64,000 nucleotides of DNA, from contig NC_052353.1 of assembly GCF_009727055.1 (NCBI RefSeq), forward strand, positions 49,289,926-49,353,925. The letters run 5' to 3'. The notes beneath the pieces are model-generated. The model was not told the origin of the DNA, did not search any database, and worked only from the letters and a program-made list of their open reading frames with translations. The translations under genes and the position numbers were made by a program. Positions 43,517 to 55,639 of this stretch are shown one piece after another. Source of the stretch: Benincasa hispida. Its lineage: Eukaryota > Streptophyta > Magnoliopsida > Cucurbitales > Cucurbitaceae. Position 1 is the stretch's first letter; each line of letters opens with the position of its first letter.

Positions 43517-45488
43517 TGTGATTGAATACGAGACATACGTAGCGAAATTAGGATCTAATTACACTCTAATTGTTTTTAATTAAAAGGAAACTAACATGCA
43601 AAATGAAGGAAAAACAGTAAATTAATTTACCTTTGAAGCTCCCAAAAACTGCTTTTCCTCACTGAATCTCGACCCAAACTCTTACGGACCACCACTAAAA
43701 TTGACCTACTATCCCTAGACTCAGAACCGGGTTGTGGGACCCAATGGATGAAAAACCCGAGAGAGAGAAAAGAGATTGAAAATAAGAATGAATTTGGGTT
43801 TGGGTTTTTAATATTTCAGCCCAATTATGAAAACAATTTTTTGCAAAAAATGGGAAAAGTCTTTTATCCAAATTCAAAAGCTCATTTAATAGAAAAAACC
43901 ATGCAACATTTGCATGATCCAAATCCATAAAAACTCAACACCTAGAATCTACTATCTAAGTGGGCTTAATGTCTCCACTATAAGTCAACACCTAGCCCAC
44001 TATTTTGTTAGTGGAATTATCCAATAAAAGTTTGGATTTTCCCACTAACTTTAGTCAAAGGGCAAAATAGTCATTTGGTCAAAGTCAAACTTTGACCAAA
44101 AAGTCAACATTTTGACTTTTTATGATTTTTTCCGTGTTGACTAATTTTGACCTCCCGAGCCTGAATCCGCATTCATTTTCTCGAAATTCAAATCACATTT
44201 GAATATAAGGTCGGTCAAAGTTTGATTTTTTAAAGTCAAAAAGTCAACTCTTTGACTTTTTACATCTTTGACCATTTCCATTATTTCTGAGCTTCCGAAT
44301 ATGAACGTATTCCGATCTTCTTGATATTTAAATCACATTTAAATATTAAGTTGTATTCTCTAAGCTGAAAAATCGACCATTAATATCACATATACTTGTC
44401 GGTTTCTCTCTCTTCACCTAATTCGAACAATTCGAATTATTCTATCATACTGTTCTAAATTTATTCCATATGAGCTAGTAGGGGAACCTAAGGGACTAAA
44501 GATCATGGGCCCCAACAATCTGAGATTAATCGATAAAACTTTTAACCTAATTAATCAACATTTGTTAACTAATGGGTTCATTCCACTAAAGTCCCGTAGT
44601 TGCACTCCCCTCACTGTAGATATAATTGTGTCCATTTGATATAACTATGATTAGTAATTATTCCTTCACAGGTTGTTCGTAATCTCGGCTGGGTCATATA
44701 ACCATTTTACCCCCAAGACTACATCTTGTTCTTAAGTTCCACTGATCCTCTAAATGAATAATTGGTTTAAGGTCCAACCTATAAACCGAACCCTTCTCGG
44801 GCCAAGGAGAGGGTGGGCCCTTGTTTAAGACCTGGATTCAGTACTAAAGGGAACAACCTATCTACCTATCTCTATAAGGGTAGGATGTGAATTCTATCTT
44901 GCATCCTATGTTCCCAGCCTATCCACCTGATCTTACCCCTGAAATGGGAGGCTTATTGGGCCAACGATGATGAGTTGCCCTCACCTATGCAGATCTAAGG
45001 ATAATTCTGCTAGTGAATAGGAGTTCATAGTTAGCTCAGAATTAAGATTAAGTTACCTAGGTCATCAATTAACAAAATAGTCAGTTTTATACATAGAACG
45101 ATATTTAGAACGTAAAAAATGACTATTTCATGGTTCAGTCTTATGCACTCATTGCATAGGATACCTCCACTCACATATCTCTATATGAACGATTCAAGAT
45201 CAACATTCGTTTGTAACTAACTACAAAAGTGGGCCATCTCATAGTGTCCCCAGAAATTAAGGCGCCCAACCTTATTCATATACTATAGACACATTTTGGC
45301 TATATAATTTGAACTTGAGTCCACCTTTATGTCACTACATAAAGTTCAAAACTACGTTAAATAGCCTCAAGGACCTGAGTTTATTGGATTCAAGATTACA
45401 ATTTCAATAACAACTTTATCGAAAAAACAAAACAGAAATGTTTTATTAATTTAACAAAACTACGGTTTTAGGACCATAAAATCCGACA
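43517..45488 (-). repeat. 3' LTR of Cop-D
   Basis: On the minus strand it starts TGTCGGATTTTATGG, after a CCAAGTGGAGTT purine-rich stretch, and ends GTATTCAATCACA. Partial copies in the opposite orientation are at 14617-15305 and 21855-22155. It contains stacked TTGACTTT and AAAGTCAA blocks (44050-44270). Confidence 0.78.
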
Positions 45489-45559
45489 AACTCCACTTGG
45501 ACTAAAACTCCTAGTGGAGTATCACAATGTTGAATTTAAGTGAGAAACATATGAGTACA

Positions 45560-46209
45560 ATAAACATATGAATATAAAAACCAGGGCATATACCCAAAAG
45601 TTTCCCCACTTGTCCTAGTTTAACAAACTTCGTAGACCTATACTTCTGTAGGTGACCTCCAAACACTTTAGCCGTGATGGCCTTTGTAAAGGATCAGTAA
45701 TGTTTTGCTCAGAAGACATCTGGGTTACTACAACGTCTCCACGATGTAACAGATCTCTCAGATCAGATGGTATTTGTGCTCAATATGCTTGTCGCACTTG
45801 TGGCTTCTTGGTTCTCTTGAATTTGCAACTGCACCACTATTATCACAATATAGGGTGATAGGCAGATGCATATTTGGAACAACTTCCAAATCTGTCAAGA
45901 ATTTTCTCAACCATGCTGCTTCCATACTACTTTCTTTGCTGCTTCACATGTAGCTACATATTTGGCTTCCATTGTGGAGTCTGCAATACAGTTTTGCTTC
46001 ACACTTTTCCACACTACTGCTCCTCCATTCAGAATGAACACTGATCCCGATGTAGATTTTCTTGCATATTTATCGGTCTAAAAATCAGAGTCAGTGTATC
46101 TAGTAAGGATCAAATCCTTAGTACCATACACGAGCATGTAGTTCCTCATTCTCCTAAGATACTTGAGGATATTTTTAACGGCAGTCCAATGATCATATCC
46201 AGGATTGGA
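45560..46209 (-). pseudogene. RNase H of Cop-D, broken
   Basis: On the minus strand it follows RT in the same frame after one stop: YDHWTAVKNILKYLRRM, then YTDSDF, KSTSGSVFILNGGAVVW, KSVKQNCIADSTMEAKYVA and further on LYCDNSGAVANSREPRSH. These are the copia RNase H blocks, with the DSDF Asp and the MEAKY Glu visible. Several stops break it. Confidence 0.82.
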
Positions 46210-47550
46210 CTAATACCTACTGACGATCCCTACTGCATAGCTTATGTCAGGTCTAGTACATAACATTGCATACATCAGGCTCCCTACTGTGGAAGCATAG
46301 GGAATGCGTCTCATATCCTCAACCTCTTGAGGTGTCTTAGGACATTGATCCTTTGACAAATGAATTCCATATCTGTAAGGTAACATACCTCTTTTGGAAT
46401 TATGCATCTTATACCTAGACAACATTTTGTCTATATAAGTTGCTTGAGACATGGCTAGTGTTCTGTTCTTGGGGTTCCAAATAATCTGAATCCCGAGAAC
46501 ATACTGCGCATTTTCTAAATCTTTCATTTGGAACTGCGTTGTTAGCCATTTCTTGATGTCAGTTAGGTAACCTACTTCATTCCCAATGAGTAGAATATCG
46601 TCAACATATAAAACTAAGAACACTATAGTAGAATTGACGATCTTCTTGTAAACACAAGGCACGTCAACATTCTGTACAAAGCCATAAGATTTGATCGCAG
46701 TATCAAATCTTATATTCCAAGATCTAGAAGCTTGTTTCAACCCATAAATGGATTTTTGATGCTTACAAACCTTTTGTTCTTGACCCTGTGCAATAAACTC
46801 CTCTGGTTGAGCCATATAGATACTCTCCTCAAGATCGCCGTTTAGAAAGGCTGTCTTGACATCCATCTGTCAAATTTCATAATCATAAAAGGTGGCAATG
46901 GATAAGAGTATTCTAATCGACTTAAGCATGGCAATAGGAGAGAAAGTTTCTTCATAGTCCACTCCCTCTCTCTGGGTATAACCCTTTGCCACGAGTCGAG
47001 CCTTAAAAGTCTGTACTTTACTGGCTTGATTTCGTTTTCTATTGTAGATCCACTTACAACCAATTGGTTTTACATCATTTGGTTGATCTATAAGTTCCCA
47101 GACAAAATTGAAGTACATAGACTCCATTTCGAGGTTCATGGCTTTGACCCACTGATCACGATCCACATTTTTCATCGCCTATTTATAGGTCGATGGATCC
47201 TCTATGCCATCATCAAGTATGATGATTTGTGTTTTTGTTAAACCCAAGTAACGGTCAGGCTGATGAACAACCCTCCCACTACGTTGAGGCATTCTCAACT
47301 CTTGAGAAAGATGTGACTGGCCAGATATACTAGTTTTATTTACCACTTTAGTAGATGAACTAGTTCTATCTGTAGCGTCTTTGGAAATTTCATTCAATAC
47401 TAGTCTACTGCGAGGTTGATGACTTCTTATGTGATCTTTCTCTAAGAATGTGGCATTTGTCGATACAAATACCTTATTCTCTTGAGGATCTAAAATAGAC
47501 CACCTTTTGTTTCTTTTGGATAACTTACAAATAGGCATAGTTTTGAACAA
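46210..47550 (-). pseudogene. Reverse transcriptase of Cop-D, in-frame stops
   Basis: One minus-strand frame runs 47550-46210, interrupted by stops at 47179-47181 and 46870-46872. The first part (47550-47179) is the integrase-RT linker (DPQENKVFVSTNATFLE). RT then reads [67 protein letters not shown] and the catalytic LVLYVDDILLIGN. It ends YASTVGSLMYAMLCTRPDIS. The TGA at 46870 stands where relatives have Trp (EIWQMDVKTAF), and the stop at 46210 where Gln is expected. It is a single-frame, nearly complete copia RT. Confidence 0.92.
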
Positions 47551-48143
47551 CGTTCCAATTTTTTAGGATTTTGCACCAACACGTGTGTGATAACTTGTAG
47601 AAATACAAGTTATTTATACTATTTTATTTAGATATTGCGGCCAAAATAAAGGAAAGTTGCGTCAATTGTATAGAAATTAGCTAAGAAATGCAAGAATTAT
47701 AAATTGTCATCAATACACCCACTAACATCATTGCGATGGTAGAATGGAATGTTTCAAGTCTATTTTGTAGGAAATCAAGTCACCGCATGCGTTCATGGCT
47801 CAAGATAAATTGAATAATGCATCTACATCGCATAGCGCCCATCATTCAGAAATGAATAGACGATCAACGCAATGACGGCGCATGCGACAATCGATCAAGA
47901 GCTAAGCGGTCAACGCAATCTCAACTGCATGCGATAATAAAAAAAAAACAACATCGAATGCGTGTAAATGATCGAAGATGTGAAGAGCAACGCAATTGCG
48001 GAGGATTTTGATGCTTGTACAGCTGACCGCTATGCATTTCTGATGGGATTGATTGCGTAACAGAAGGTATATTCACTCCACCATTTTCGGAACTGCCTTA
48101 ACAATAAAGTGGGGACCACAAGTCAGAGAGTCAAAGCTTAGCC

Positions 48144-48151
48144 TATAAATA
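48144..48151 (+). promoter_or_regulatory. TATA box in LTR-T1
   Basis: TATAAATA in the same context as in Ath-B. Confidence 0.5.
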
Positions 48152-49281
48152 GCTCCAGCCATTCCACTGAAAAAAGGATGCTTGAATACAGAGAAAAGTG
48201 TATATACTGATCTAAGGGAGAGACTGGTTGAGCGACTAATCAGAGTAGATCCGGGAAGAATTAAGAGATAAGGCCGAGAGGTGAGTCTCCGGGCAAAGAA
48301 TTCTTCCGATCCCCACTGTTGAAGCTCTGTACAAAGGTCACCTTTACCAGATGAGCAAGTCTGAGAGGGAAGCTCTTCTGTTCATCCATTCCACATGCCA
48401 GCAAGCAAAACCACCGTCCAGATCTATGTCAAGACGTTGAAACTCTTCTGTATTTGTGTCTATCTCTTCATCATCACATGTATTCATCTTCTTAGTCTAT
48501 CATTCACACCATGTATCAGATGCTTAATTCTATAATTAAATGTTATGATCATTTTCATCTCCATCTCTTTGCCTATTTCCATTCATCCATATTTCACTTT
48601 TTCCACTATGTTTTCTTAATCAATTGGATAATTAGCAATAATTGAGTAAGTAAATTAATTGGGTTAAGGAAATAATTATGTTTAGCTAAAGCATGCTAGA
48701 CGGCAGACGGCATCTTCACCTGTGAGAGCAGAAGTGAAGATGCCATTCTGCCTATCGAGAGAGGGTTGGAAGAATGCGTTAACTAAAGTGAGAAGTACTT
48801 CTAGAGATGGAAGTAACCTTCCGTTCACCACGTTCATCCCTATTTCACTATAGAGATATGGGAACGCGGCCGATCACCGAGAGGTGTACGCCAAGGGAAA
48901 GTGGAACCTTAGTTGTATCTTTAACGCAATTAACAAACTTGCAACATTTGTACTAATTATTCTTTATCCTTCTGATTCATCCATAAAGCCTTGCCATCGC
49001 ATACCACGATCCTTTATATAAACTTCACAGTCAGTCTCGAACTCAGTATCATGTATATCATGTATCTTGTATCCTACATCACATTAGCTTAGGTTTATTT
49101 TCATTGCAATTTATTTTATTAACGCAACTTTAGTTTATCTGCACAATTTTACTTTACCGCAATTTACTGTCCTGTACAAACACACAATCTTTATTAATTG
49201 TAAAAACCGGTCGCATATATCGCAAATGTAACACATTAATGACAACAATCCCTGTGTTCGACCTCGGATTACTCTGAGAAA

Positions 49282-49315
49282 CTTGCGTTGGAATTATACT
49301 TGGTTTCAGCGCAAG
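49282..49315 (+). promoter_or_regulatory. U5 stem-loop, LTR-T1
   Basis: Arms CTTGCGTTGGAA and TTTCAGCGCAAG pair along all 12 positions (two G-T wobbles) around the loop TTATACTTGG. Confidence 0.7.
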
Positions 49316-49646
49316 GAAACTTGTGAGAACGCATAGCATACTACAAGCATTTCATTAATAACGCATACATCTAGAAGTAGTATCGAATAAAGTGTAAATA
49401 AACATAACACAGCATCCACACTCCATCTCCATCTTTCCAAGTCATCAAGTTTATGGCAACATGAGCTTATATCATTCACATTCATATTTGTCCATATCCA
49501 TATAATGCTTATTTAGAGAACATTAAGATTACATTTTTGCATTACAAGTTTATGGTGTCATTGCTGGGGACATGAGTTTGTAGCACATTATCTATCAATA
49601 CAGTGCATGCATAACAAGGAATTAAGATTTTAGAGTTACAAGTTTA

Positions 49647-49664
49647 TGGCGCTATTGCCGGGGA
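49647..49664 (+). promoter_or_regulatory. Primer-binding site of int-T1, tRNA-Asp type
   Basis: TGGCGCTATTGCCGGGGA, two mismatches from the consensus, after the usual AGTTTA. Confidence 0.75.
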
Positions 49665-51370
49665 TTGCTAACGGTTAGTGTCGAGTACTTTTGTGGTATT
49701 TTGCAAGACAAATCTCTTTGTACTGGCTGTTTATCGTGAAGAGCAGTCTGATGGTTTATAAGTACTAGACTTGATCCAGAAATTCTAAGCTGACCCAGAG
49801 ATCAGGTGTATTTTTCGCGTAGGAACACATCAGAACCAAATTAAGCGCTGGACTTTCAAGACCTACGGTTGCGGACAATGCAAGGTTTGAGATAAGGTTG
49901 GTCGTGCTTCAAATGATCTAACATGCGGGACAATTCGGATACAAGGAGAAGACTTGCATGCTCATTTGACCAGCTTCGTAGAAATGTGCAACACATTCTC
50001 CAGACATGGTGTGACTCCCGAAGAAATTAGATTGTATCTCTTCCTATACACACTGCGGGATGAGGCAAAGAGGTGAACAATGTCCTTGATGACATTGTGC
50101 AGGCAAGCTTGACTGCCTGTAGGGGATTCTATTATGGTAACTCTGAAAAATTCTTTCAATCAGCATCTCTATATCTATGTTTATTTGCTTTGTTTACAGC
50201 TTTCATTTACTGCTTTCTAAATTGCGTTATTTACTACTTATTAGAAATAGCCTTTAATGCTTTATGTATTTCCATGTCATGTTTAATTTCTTTAATTTGT
50301 ATGCATTAGTAGCACTGTTCTTAAAATTTCTGTGAATGACTGAATAAAACGATGAACACCGCAAAGTCTTCCAGACTTGCGCTATTGATGAATTCAAAAG
50401 GAAAAAATAAAAATTTATATGCAACGCGATGATGGGTGCATTTCATGATAAAAAATACACTTTGCGTCCCTTATACCCAAATGCATTGCATTGAGGGGTG
50501 TTGTTTCGCTCATATGTATTGTTAGCCCGACCTTAGCGAAAACGAACTATGTTGAGGTAGTGTTGCGCTGGTAGAAATACCGTGTGCCCGTCCTCCAGAA
50601 ATGTGTTGAGTTAAGGGGTGTGTTACGGTGATACATGCATTGTCGCTCGTCCTCAGCAGAAATGTATTTGCGTTAATGGAAGCGTGGTGTTAATTTTTAT
50701 TCGTGCACCCGTCTGAATCAAAAACAAAAGATAATTTCATTCATTATTTTCTAGGTAAAGAAGCTGATTACTTGATTCTTTGTACATGATAAAAGTTTTG
50801 TATTGCGTTAATTGTAATTCCTTGTATACTTAGTTAATTTTTAATACAACTAAGTAATAATTCTTTCAAGTATGCAATAGCCTCTTCTTTATCATCCTTT
50901 TTCAATTATTGTGATGTTCTTGATCTTTTATTTTTGCGTTATTCATTGCGCTGCCATGATGAGTTATATGCATACACTTATAAACATTTCCCACACTTTG
51001 TACTTTCTAACTAACACTTAGTTAATTCGTGGCTATAGCACTATTTTACCCTTTATCCTTCAAAATTCTGCTCAAACCTTCTTTTCGAAATTTTGTCTAA
51101 GTGTTTGTCTATTTTGTCCAAACAACGCAATGAGAACCTTGCGCATCTCTAACTTTGGGGGTGGGGAAGGTCTAAGCAGATGAGATCAAGAGTGTGCGGT
51201 CATTAAGAAAAATGCATTCATTTTTCATCTCAAAAAAAAAATTCAATAAACTCAAATTTCAGCGCAAGGGAAACCTCAAAAACATTACCAACCTGATAAG
51301 AGTTAGTTGTGAAAGGAGTCTGCTCGTAGTTGGATGTTCGCATGACACCCGTGGTAGTAAGCCAAAACGA

Positions 51371-51537
51371 AGGTGGGTTTCCAAGAACAACGCAATATGA
51401 AAAGAAAAAAATGCAAAAGAAAAATAAATAAAAGAAACAAGAGACAACTCCTCNAGGTGGGTTTCCAAGAACAACGCAATATGAAAAGAAAAAAATGCAA
51501 AAGAAAAATAAATAAAAGAAAAAAGAGACAACTCCTC
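51371..51537. repeat. 83-bp duplication around a single N
   Basis: 51371-51453 is repeated almost exactly as 51455-51537, with one N (51454) between. int-T2 and Ath-B have this block only once. It is most likely an assembly join of overlapping contig ends. Confidence 0.88.
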
Positions 51538-51948
51538 TTAAACTCATGAGTTAAAAGTGAGATTGGCACACAACCGTAGTTGGATGTTCGCATGACACTC
51601 GTGGGAATAGGCCAAAACGAAGGGTGTAACCATGATCAATAGTCTCTAATAAATGATGAAAAGTTTGACCACCGCATCCAGATGCATCAAGTTGTTTTGA
51701 CAAGAAGATGTAAACATTCTTTTTAAAACTAGAAAAGCATTTTTGAGCAGAAATTGGTAGTATAGAAGAATAAAGTAGGGCTCTATTAGGAATTTTCGAG
51801 GATAGAAGGAAATTGCGATGTCAAGTAATGTTGCTTAAGTGGAGCATTCGGAGCAACCAATCGACGCAAAATTTAGGATAGGAATTTAGCATTATTGCCT
51901 TAGTAGAAGATATGCTTGAGGACAAGCATATATCTAAATTTGGGGGTG

Positions 51949-53835
51949 TGATAACTTGTAGAAATACAAGTTATTTATACTGCTTTATTTAAATATTGTG
52001 GTTAAAAGAGAGGAAAGTTGCGTCAATTGTATGGAAATTAGCTAAGAAATACAAGAATTATCGTCAATACACCCACTGACACCATTACGATGGTAGAAAG
52101 GAATATTTCAAGTCTGTTTTGTAAGAAATAAAGTCACCGTATGCGCTCATGGCTCAAGAGAAAAAGAACAACGCATCTACGTCGCATTGCGCCAATCATT
52201 CAGGAATGAATAGACGATCAACGCAATGACGGTGCATGTGATGATCGATCAAGAGCTTTGCGATCAACGCAACTTCAACTGCACGCAGTAATCAAAAACA
52301 ACACTACATGCGAGCACACGATCGAAAGATGCAAATGAGCAACGCAATCACAGAGGATTTTGACACGTGTACAACTAACCGTTGTGCATTTTTGACGGAT
52401 TGATTGCATAACAGAAGGAATATTTATTCCACCATTTTCGGAATTTTCATGACAATAAAATGGGGACCACACGACAGAGAGTCAGAGCATTCATCTATAA
52501 ATACCCTCAGAGAATTCGCTGAAAGATATACTTGATATGAGGCTATTTTGATATTTGTATATTGAGAGAGGGACTGATCTGAGTGCTGATCAAAGAAGAT
52601 CCAAGAAGAAAAGAGGCAAGGCCAAGAGGTGAGTCTCAGGGCGAATCATTCCAAATCCTCACCGTGAAGCTCTATACCTTGATCAACTCTACCAGTTAAG
52701 CAAGCCTGCGAGGGATGCTCATCCTTCCATTCACTCTATACGCCGGCAAGCGAATTCTCCATCCAGATCTGTGTTAAGACGTTGGCACTCTTCTGTATTT
52801 GTTTCTATCTCTATCATCAATTGTATCTCATCTTCTTAGTCTAAATCATTCACACATGTATCAAACGCTTGATTCTATAATTAAATGTCATGATCATTTT
52901 CATCTCCATATTTCTGTCTATTTCCGTTCCTCCATTAATCGCTTCCTCCACGATATTTTCGTAATCCCTTGGTAATTAGAATGAATTAAACAAGTAAATT
53001 AATTTGTGCTAAAGGAATAAAGATGTTTAGCAAAAGCATGCTAGACGGCATCTTCACCTGTGAGAGCAGAAGTGAAGATGCCTTTCTGATCTGTCGAGAG
53101 AAGGTTAGAAGAATGCATTAACTAAAGCGAGAAGTACTTCCAGAGATGGAAGCAACCTTGCATTCATTACGTTCATCCTTGTTTCACCACAGAGATGTGG
53201 GAACACCACCGATCATCGAGAGGCATACGCCAAGTGAAAGCAAAACCGTAGTTATATATTTAACGCAATTAATGAACTTGCGATGTTTGTACTAATTATC
53301 TTTTCTCTTTTTTCTTCATACATAAAGCCTTGCCACCACATAACACGATTCTTTGTATAATCTTCACAGTCAGTCTCAAACTCGGTATCATGTATCATGT
53401 AACCTATATCTTTTATCATCATAGCTTAGGTTTACTTTTATCGCACTTTACTTTACTGCACAACTTTATTTTATCGCAATTTTACTTTAATGCATGTTTT
53501 ACTTTATCACATGTACAAACCTCACTTTTATTAAATTGAAAAACCCCGGTCGCATATATCACAAACGTAACACATTAACCAGGCAATCCCTGTGTTCGAC
53601 CTTGGATCACTCCGAGAAACTTACGGTGGAATTATACTTGGTTTCAATTGTGATAAAGCATAGCATACTGCAACTATTTTTTAATACGCATACATCTAGA
53701 AGTAGTATCGCATAAAGTGTGCATGAGCAACAACACAACATAAGATTACCTTTTGCATTACAAGTTTATGGCAATATGAGCTTGTAGCACATCATCATGC
53801 ATGCACATTACGAACGTTCAAATCCCAAGTCATCA
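51949..53835 (+). repeat. LTR-T2
   Basis: It starts TGATAACTTG and ends AAGTCATCA. TATA box at 52496-52503. The U5 stem-loop (53620-53653) is weakened by a small deletion in its right arm. A primer-site relic (AGTTTATGGCAATATG) lies within the LTR at about 53763. Confidence 0.85.
52496..52503 (+). promoter_or_regulatory. TATA box in LTR-T2
   Basis: TATAAATA, same context as the other Ath-B-type LTRs. Confidence 0.5.
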
Positions 53836-53841
53836 AGTTTA

Positions 53842-53859
53842 TGGCGCCGTTGTCGGGGA
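53842..53859 (+). promoter_or_regulatory. Primer-binding site of int-T2, tRNA-Asp type
   Basis: TGGCGCCGTTGTCGGGGA, one mismatch, six bases after LTR-T2. Confidence 0.87.
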
Positions 53860-53954
53860 TTGGTTAACGGTTATTGTTTGAGAATGTTTGTGGTATTTTG
53901 AAGGACAGATCTCTTTGTACTGGTTGTTCAATACGAAGAGCAGTCTGACAGTTT

Positions 53955-55429
53955 ATGAGTATTGGTACCGAACTAGAATTTGTCGTTGACCCAGAGATCG
54001 AGCGTACATTTCGTGCACGGGCACACCAGAACCGAGCAAGGCAAAAGAAAGTAGCTGATATGGTAGATAATAATGATAATGCGGCTCCCGTAGGAAATTA
54101 AGGGGCATTACGGCCAGTGCAAGATCCAGTTTTCCTTGCTGCTGTTCGCAACATTCCCATGAGAAATTATGCGGCGCCCAATCTGTACGATTTTTCACCT
54201 GGGATTTCAAGGCCGATGGTCGAGGAGAACACGAGATTCGAGATAAAGTCGGTCATGCTCCAAATGATCAAGAATGCAGGGCAATTTGGGGGTCGACAAG
54301 GTGAAGACCCACATGCTCAACTGACCAGCTTTGTCGAGATGTGCGGCAACTTCTCAATACCTGGCATTACCCCTAAGGGTATTAGATTATATCTCTTCCC
54401 TTACACCTTGAGGGATGAAGCTAAGAGGTGGGTTCACTCACTGGAGCCAAACGAGATTACTTCATGGGATCAGCTGGTTGAGCGGTTCATGAAGAAGTTC
54501 TTCCCACTGGCTGTCAACGCAAGGCGATGGAAGGATGTGGTGAACTTTGAACAAATGGACAATGAGACCCTGAGCACTGCCTGGGTGCGATTTAGGAGAC
54601 TGGTGAAGAACTGCCCGTATATCGGGATACCCGATTACATCCTGATGGAGACATTTTATAATGGCCTGAACAGATCAACGTAGGTTGTTACTGACACCTC
54701 CGCGACAGAAGGTTTTATGGATAAGACGTATACCGAGGCTAAGGTCATCCTTGACCACATCTTGCGGAACATGGATGACTGGATTAATGATGGTTATGGT
54801 GGCAGAGGCTCCGAAAGAAGAAAGAATGAATCTTCCATTGTCCCTACAGAGACAATGACGACTTTGGCCGCACAGATGGCGGCAGTGACCTCTATACTCC
54901 AATCGATGGCAATCAATCAAGAAGCCATTCCCCAACAATCAGCGCAACCTGCTGCACCGGCTCAAGTGGCCGCAATCAGTTGCATTAATTGTGGATGGGC
55001 TCATATAAAAGAAATGTGCCCATCGAATATCCAACAAGTATGCACCATCCAGAACAACTCCTTCAACAACACATATAATCCTTGTTGGAGGAACCATCCT
55101 AACTTCGGTTGGGGAGGGAATCCTAACCAAGGAGAACTAAGCAACCATCAAGGTGGCAATTCAGGGAATCGGGGAAACCCTCCTCCCTTCCACCATAATT
55201 CTAATCAAGGGTAACAAAGGCAATCGCACAATCAGCAACCCTCATCTTCAAACACCTCTGGAAGCTCATTGGAGGTCCTGCTCAAACAATACATAGACAA
55301 AAATGACGCAGTGATGCATGTGCAGGTGTCTTTAATTCGAAAGGGCAGCTAGCTTCTGAACTTAGAAATAGAGCACCTAGAACGTTGCCTAGCAACTCTG
55401 AATCCCCCGGATCTCATGAAAAGGAGTAA
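53955..55429 (+). pseudogene. Gag of int-T2, three in-frame stops
   Basis: One frame from the ATG at 53955 (MSIGTELEFVVDPEIERTFR) to the stop at 55427 covers a whole Athila-type gag of about 490 codons. Blocks in order: NYAAPNLYDFSPGISRP, VMLQMIKNAGQFGG, LTSFVEMCGNFSIPG, LRDEAKRWVHSLEPNEI, RFMKKFFPLAVNARR, WVRFRRLVKNCPY and ETFYNGLNRST. A zinc-knuckle-like CINCGWAHIKEMC (CX2CX3HX4C) follows near 54980-55020, and the tail is GQLASELRNRAPRTLPSN. Stops interrupt at about 54100, 54681 and 55212; Ath-B has CAA and CAG at the first two, so these are C-to-T changes. There is no frameshift, making this the best-preserved gag in the window. Confidence 0.9.
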
Positions 55430-55622
55430 TGTCCCTGAAGACATTGGANAAGGGTAACAAAGGCAATCGCACAATCAGCAACCCTCATCTTCAAACACCT
55501 CTGGAAGCTCATTGGAGGTCCTGCTCAAACAATACATAGACAAAGAGCACCTAGAACGTTGCCTAGCAACTCTGAATCCCCCGGATCTCATGAAAAGGAG
55601 TAATGTCCCTGAAGACATTGGA
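55207..55622. repeat. Duplicated gag end around a single N
   Basis: 55207-55448 recurs as 55450-55622 (the second copy lacks about 69 bp), with one N at 55449 between. Ath-B has this block once. Probably an assembly join rather than a real duplication. Confidence 0.85.
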
Positions 55623-55639
55623 CAGGAAAGCTGGACCGC

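Larger units (their letters stand above)
43517..47587 (-). mobile_element. Cop-D: Ty1/copia element, 5' part missing
   Basis: On the minus strand, pol sequence from the integrase end through RT and RNase H (47560 to about 45560) is followed by a purine tract and a 3' LTR of 1972 bp (45488-43517). The 5' part, including gag, most of integrase and the 5' LTR, is absent: the sequence stops at 47587, where a tandem-array LTR starts. Only in-frame stops and no obvious frameshift are seen from 47550 to about 46080, so it is younger than the copia remnant at 657-4147. Confidence 0.85.
47588..49640 (+). repeat. LTR-T1
   Basis: It starts TGATAACTTG, with the terminal hairpin, a TATA box (48144-48151), a GTTCGACC box and the U5 stem-loop (49282-49315). 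Its 3' part holds two primer-site-like relics (49445 and 49551 regions) before the functional site. Confidence 0.78.
49641..51948 (+). pseudogene. int-T1: deleted interior with gag remnant
   Basis: Gag fragments at about 49735-50080 (start region, a HMLI-like SFVEMCN block and LYLFLYTLRDEAKR) join directly to a sequence matching the end of gag (50083-50130, compare 55430). Then follow the 60-bp repeats (50463-50720) and a jump at about 50760 to sequence matching 59530. The middle of gag and the whole Transposase_32-like ORF are deleted. The twin boxes (51326-51371 and 51576-51621) and polypurine tract are kept. Confidence 0.75.

Noticed and set aside
47588..53835. int-T1 with its two LTRs read as one normal separate element
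   Set aside because: The right flank of LTR-T2 is the primer site of int-T2 and no duplication of GTGTG is present, so a shared-LTR tandem explains it better.
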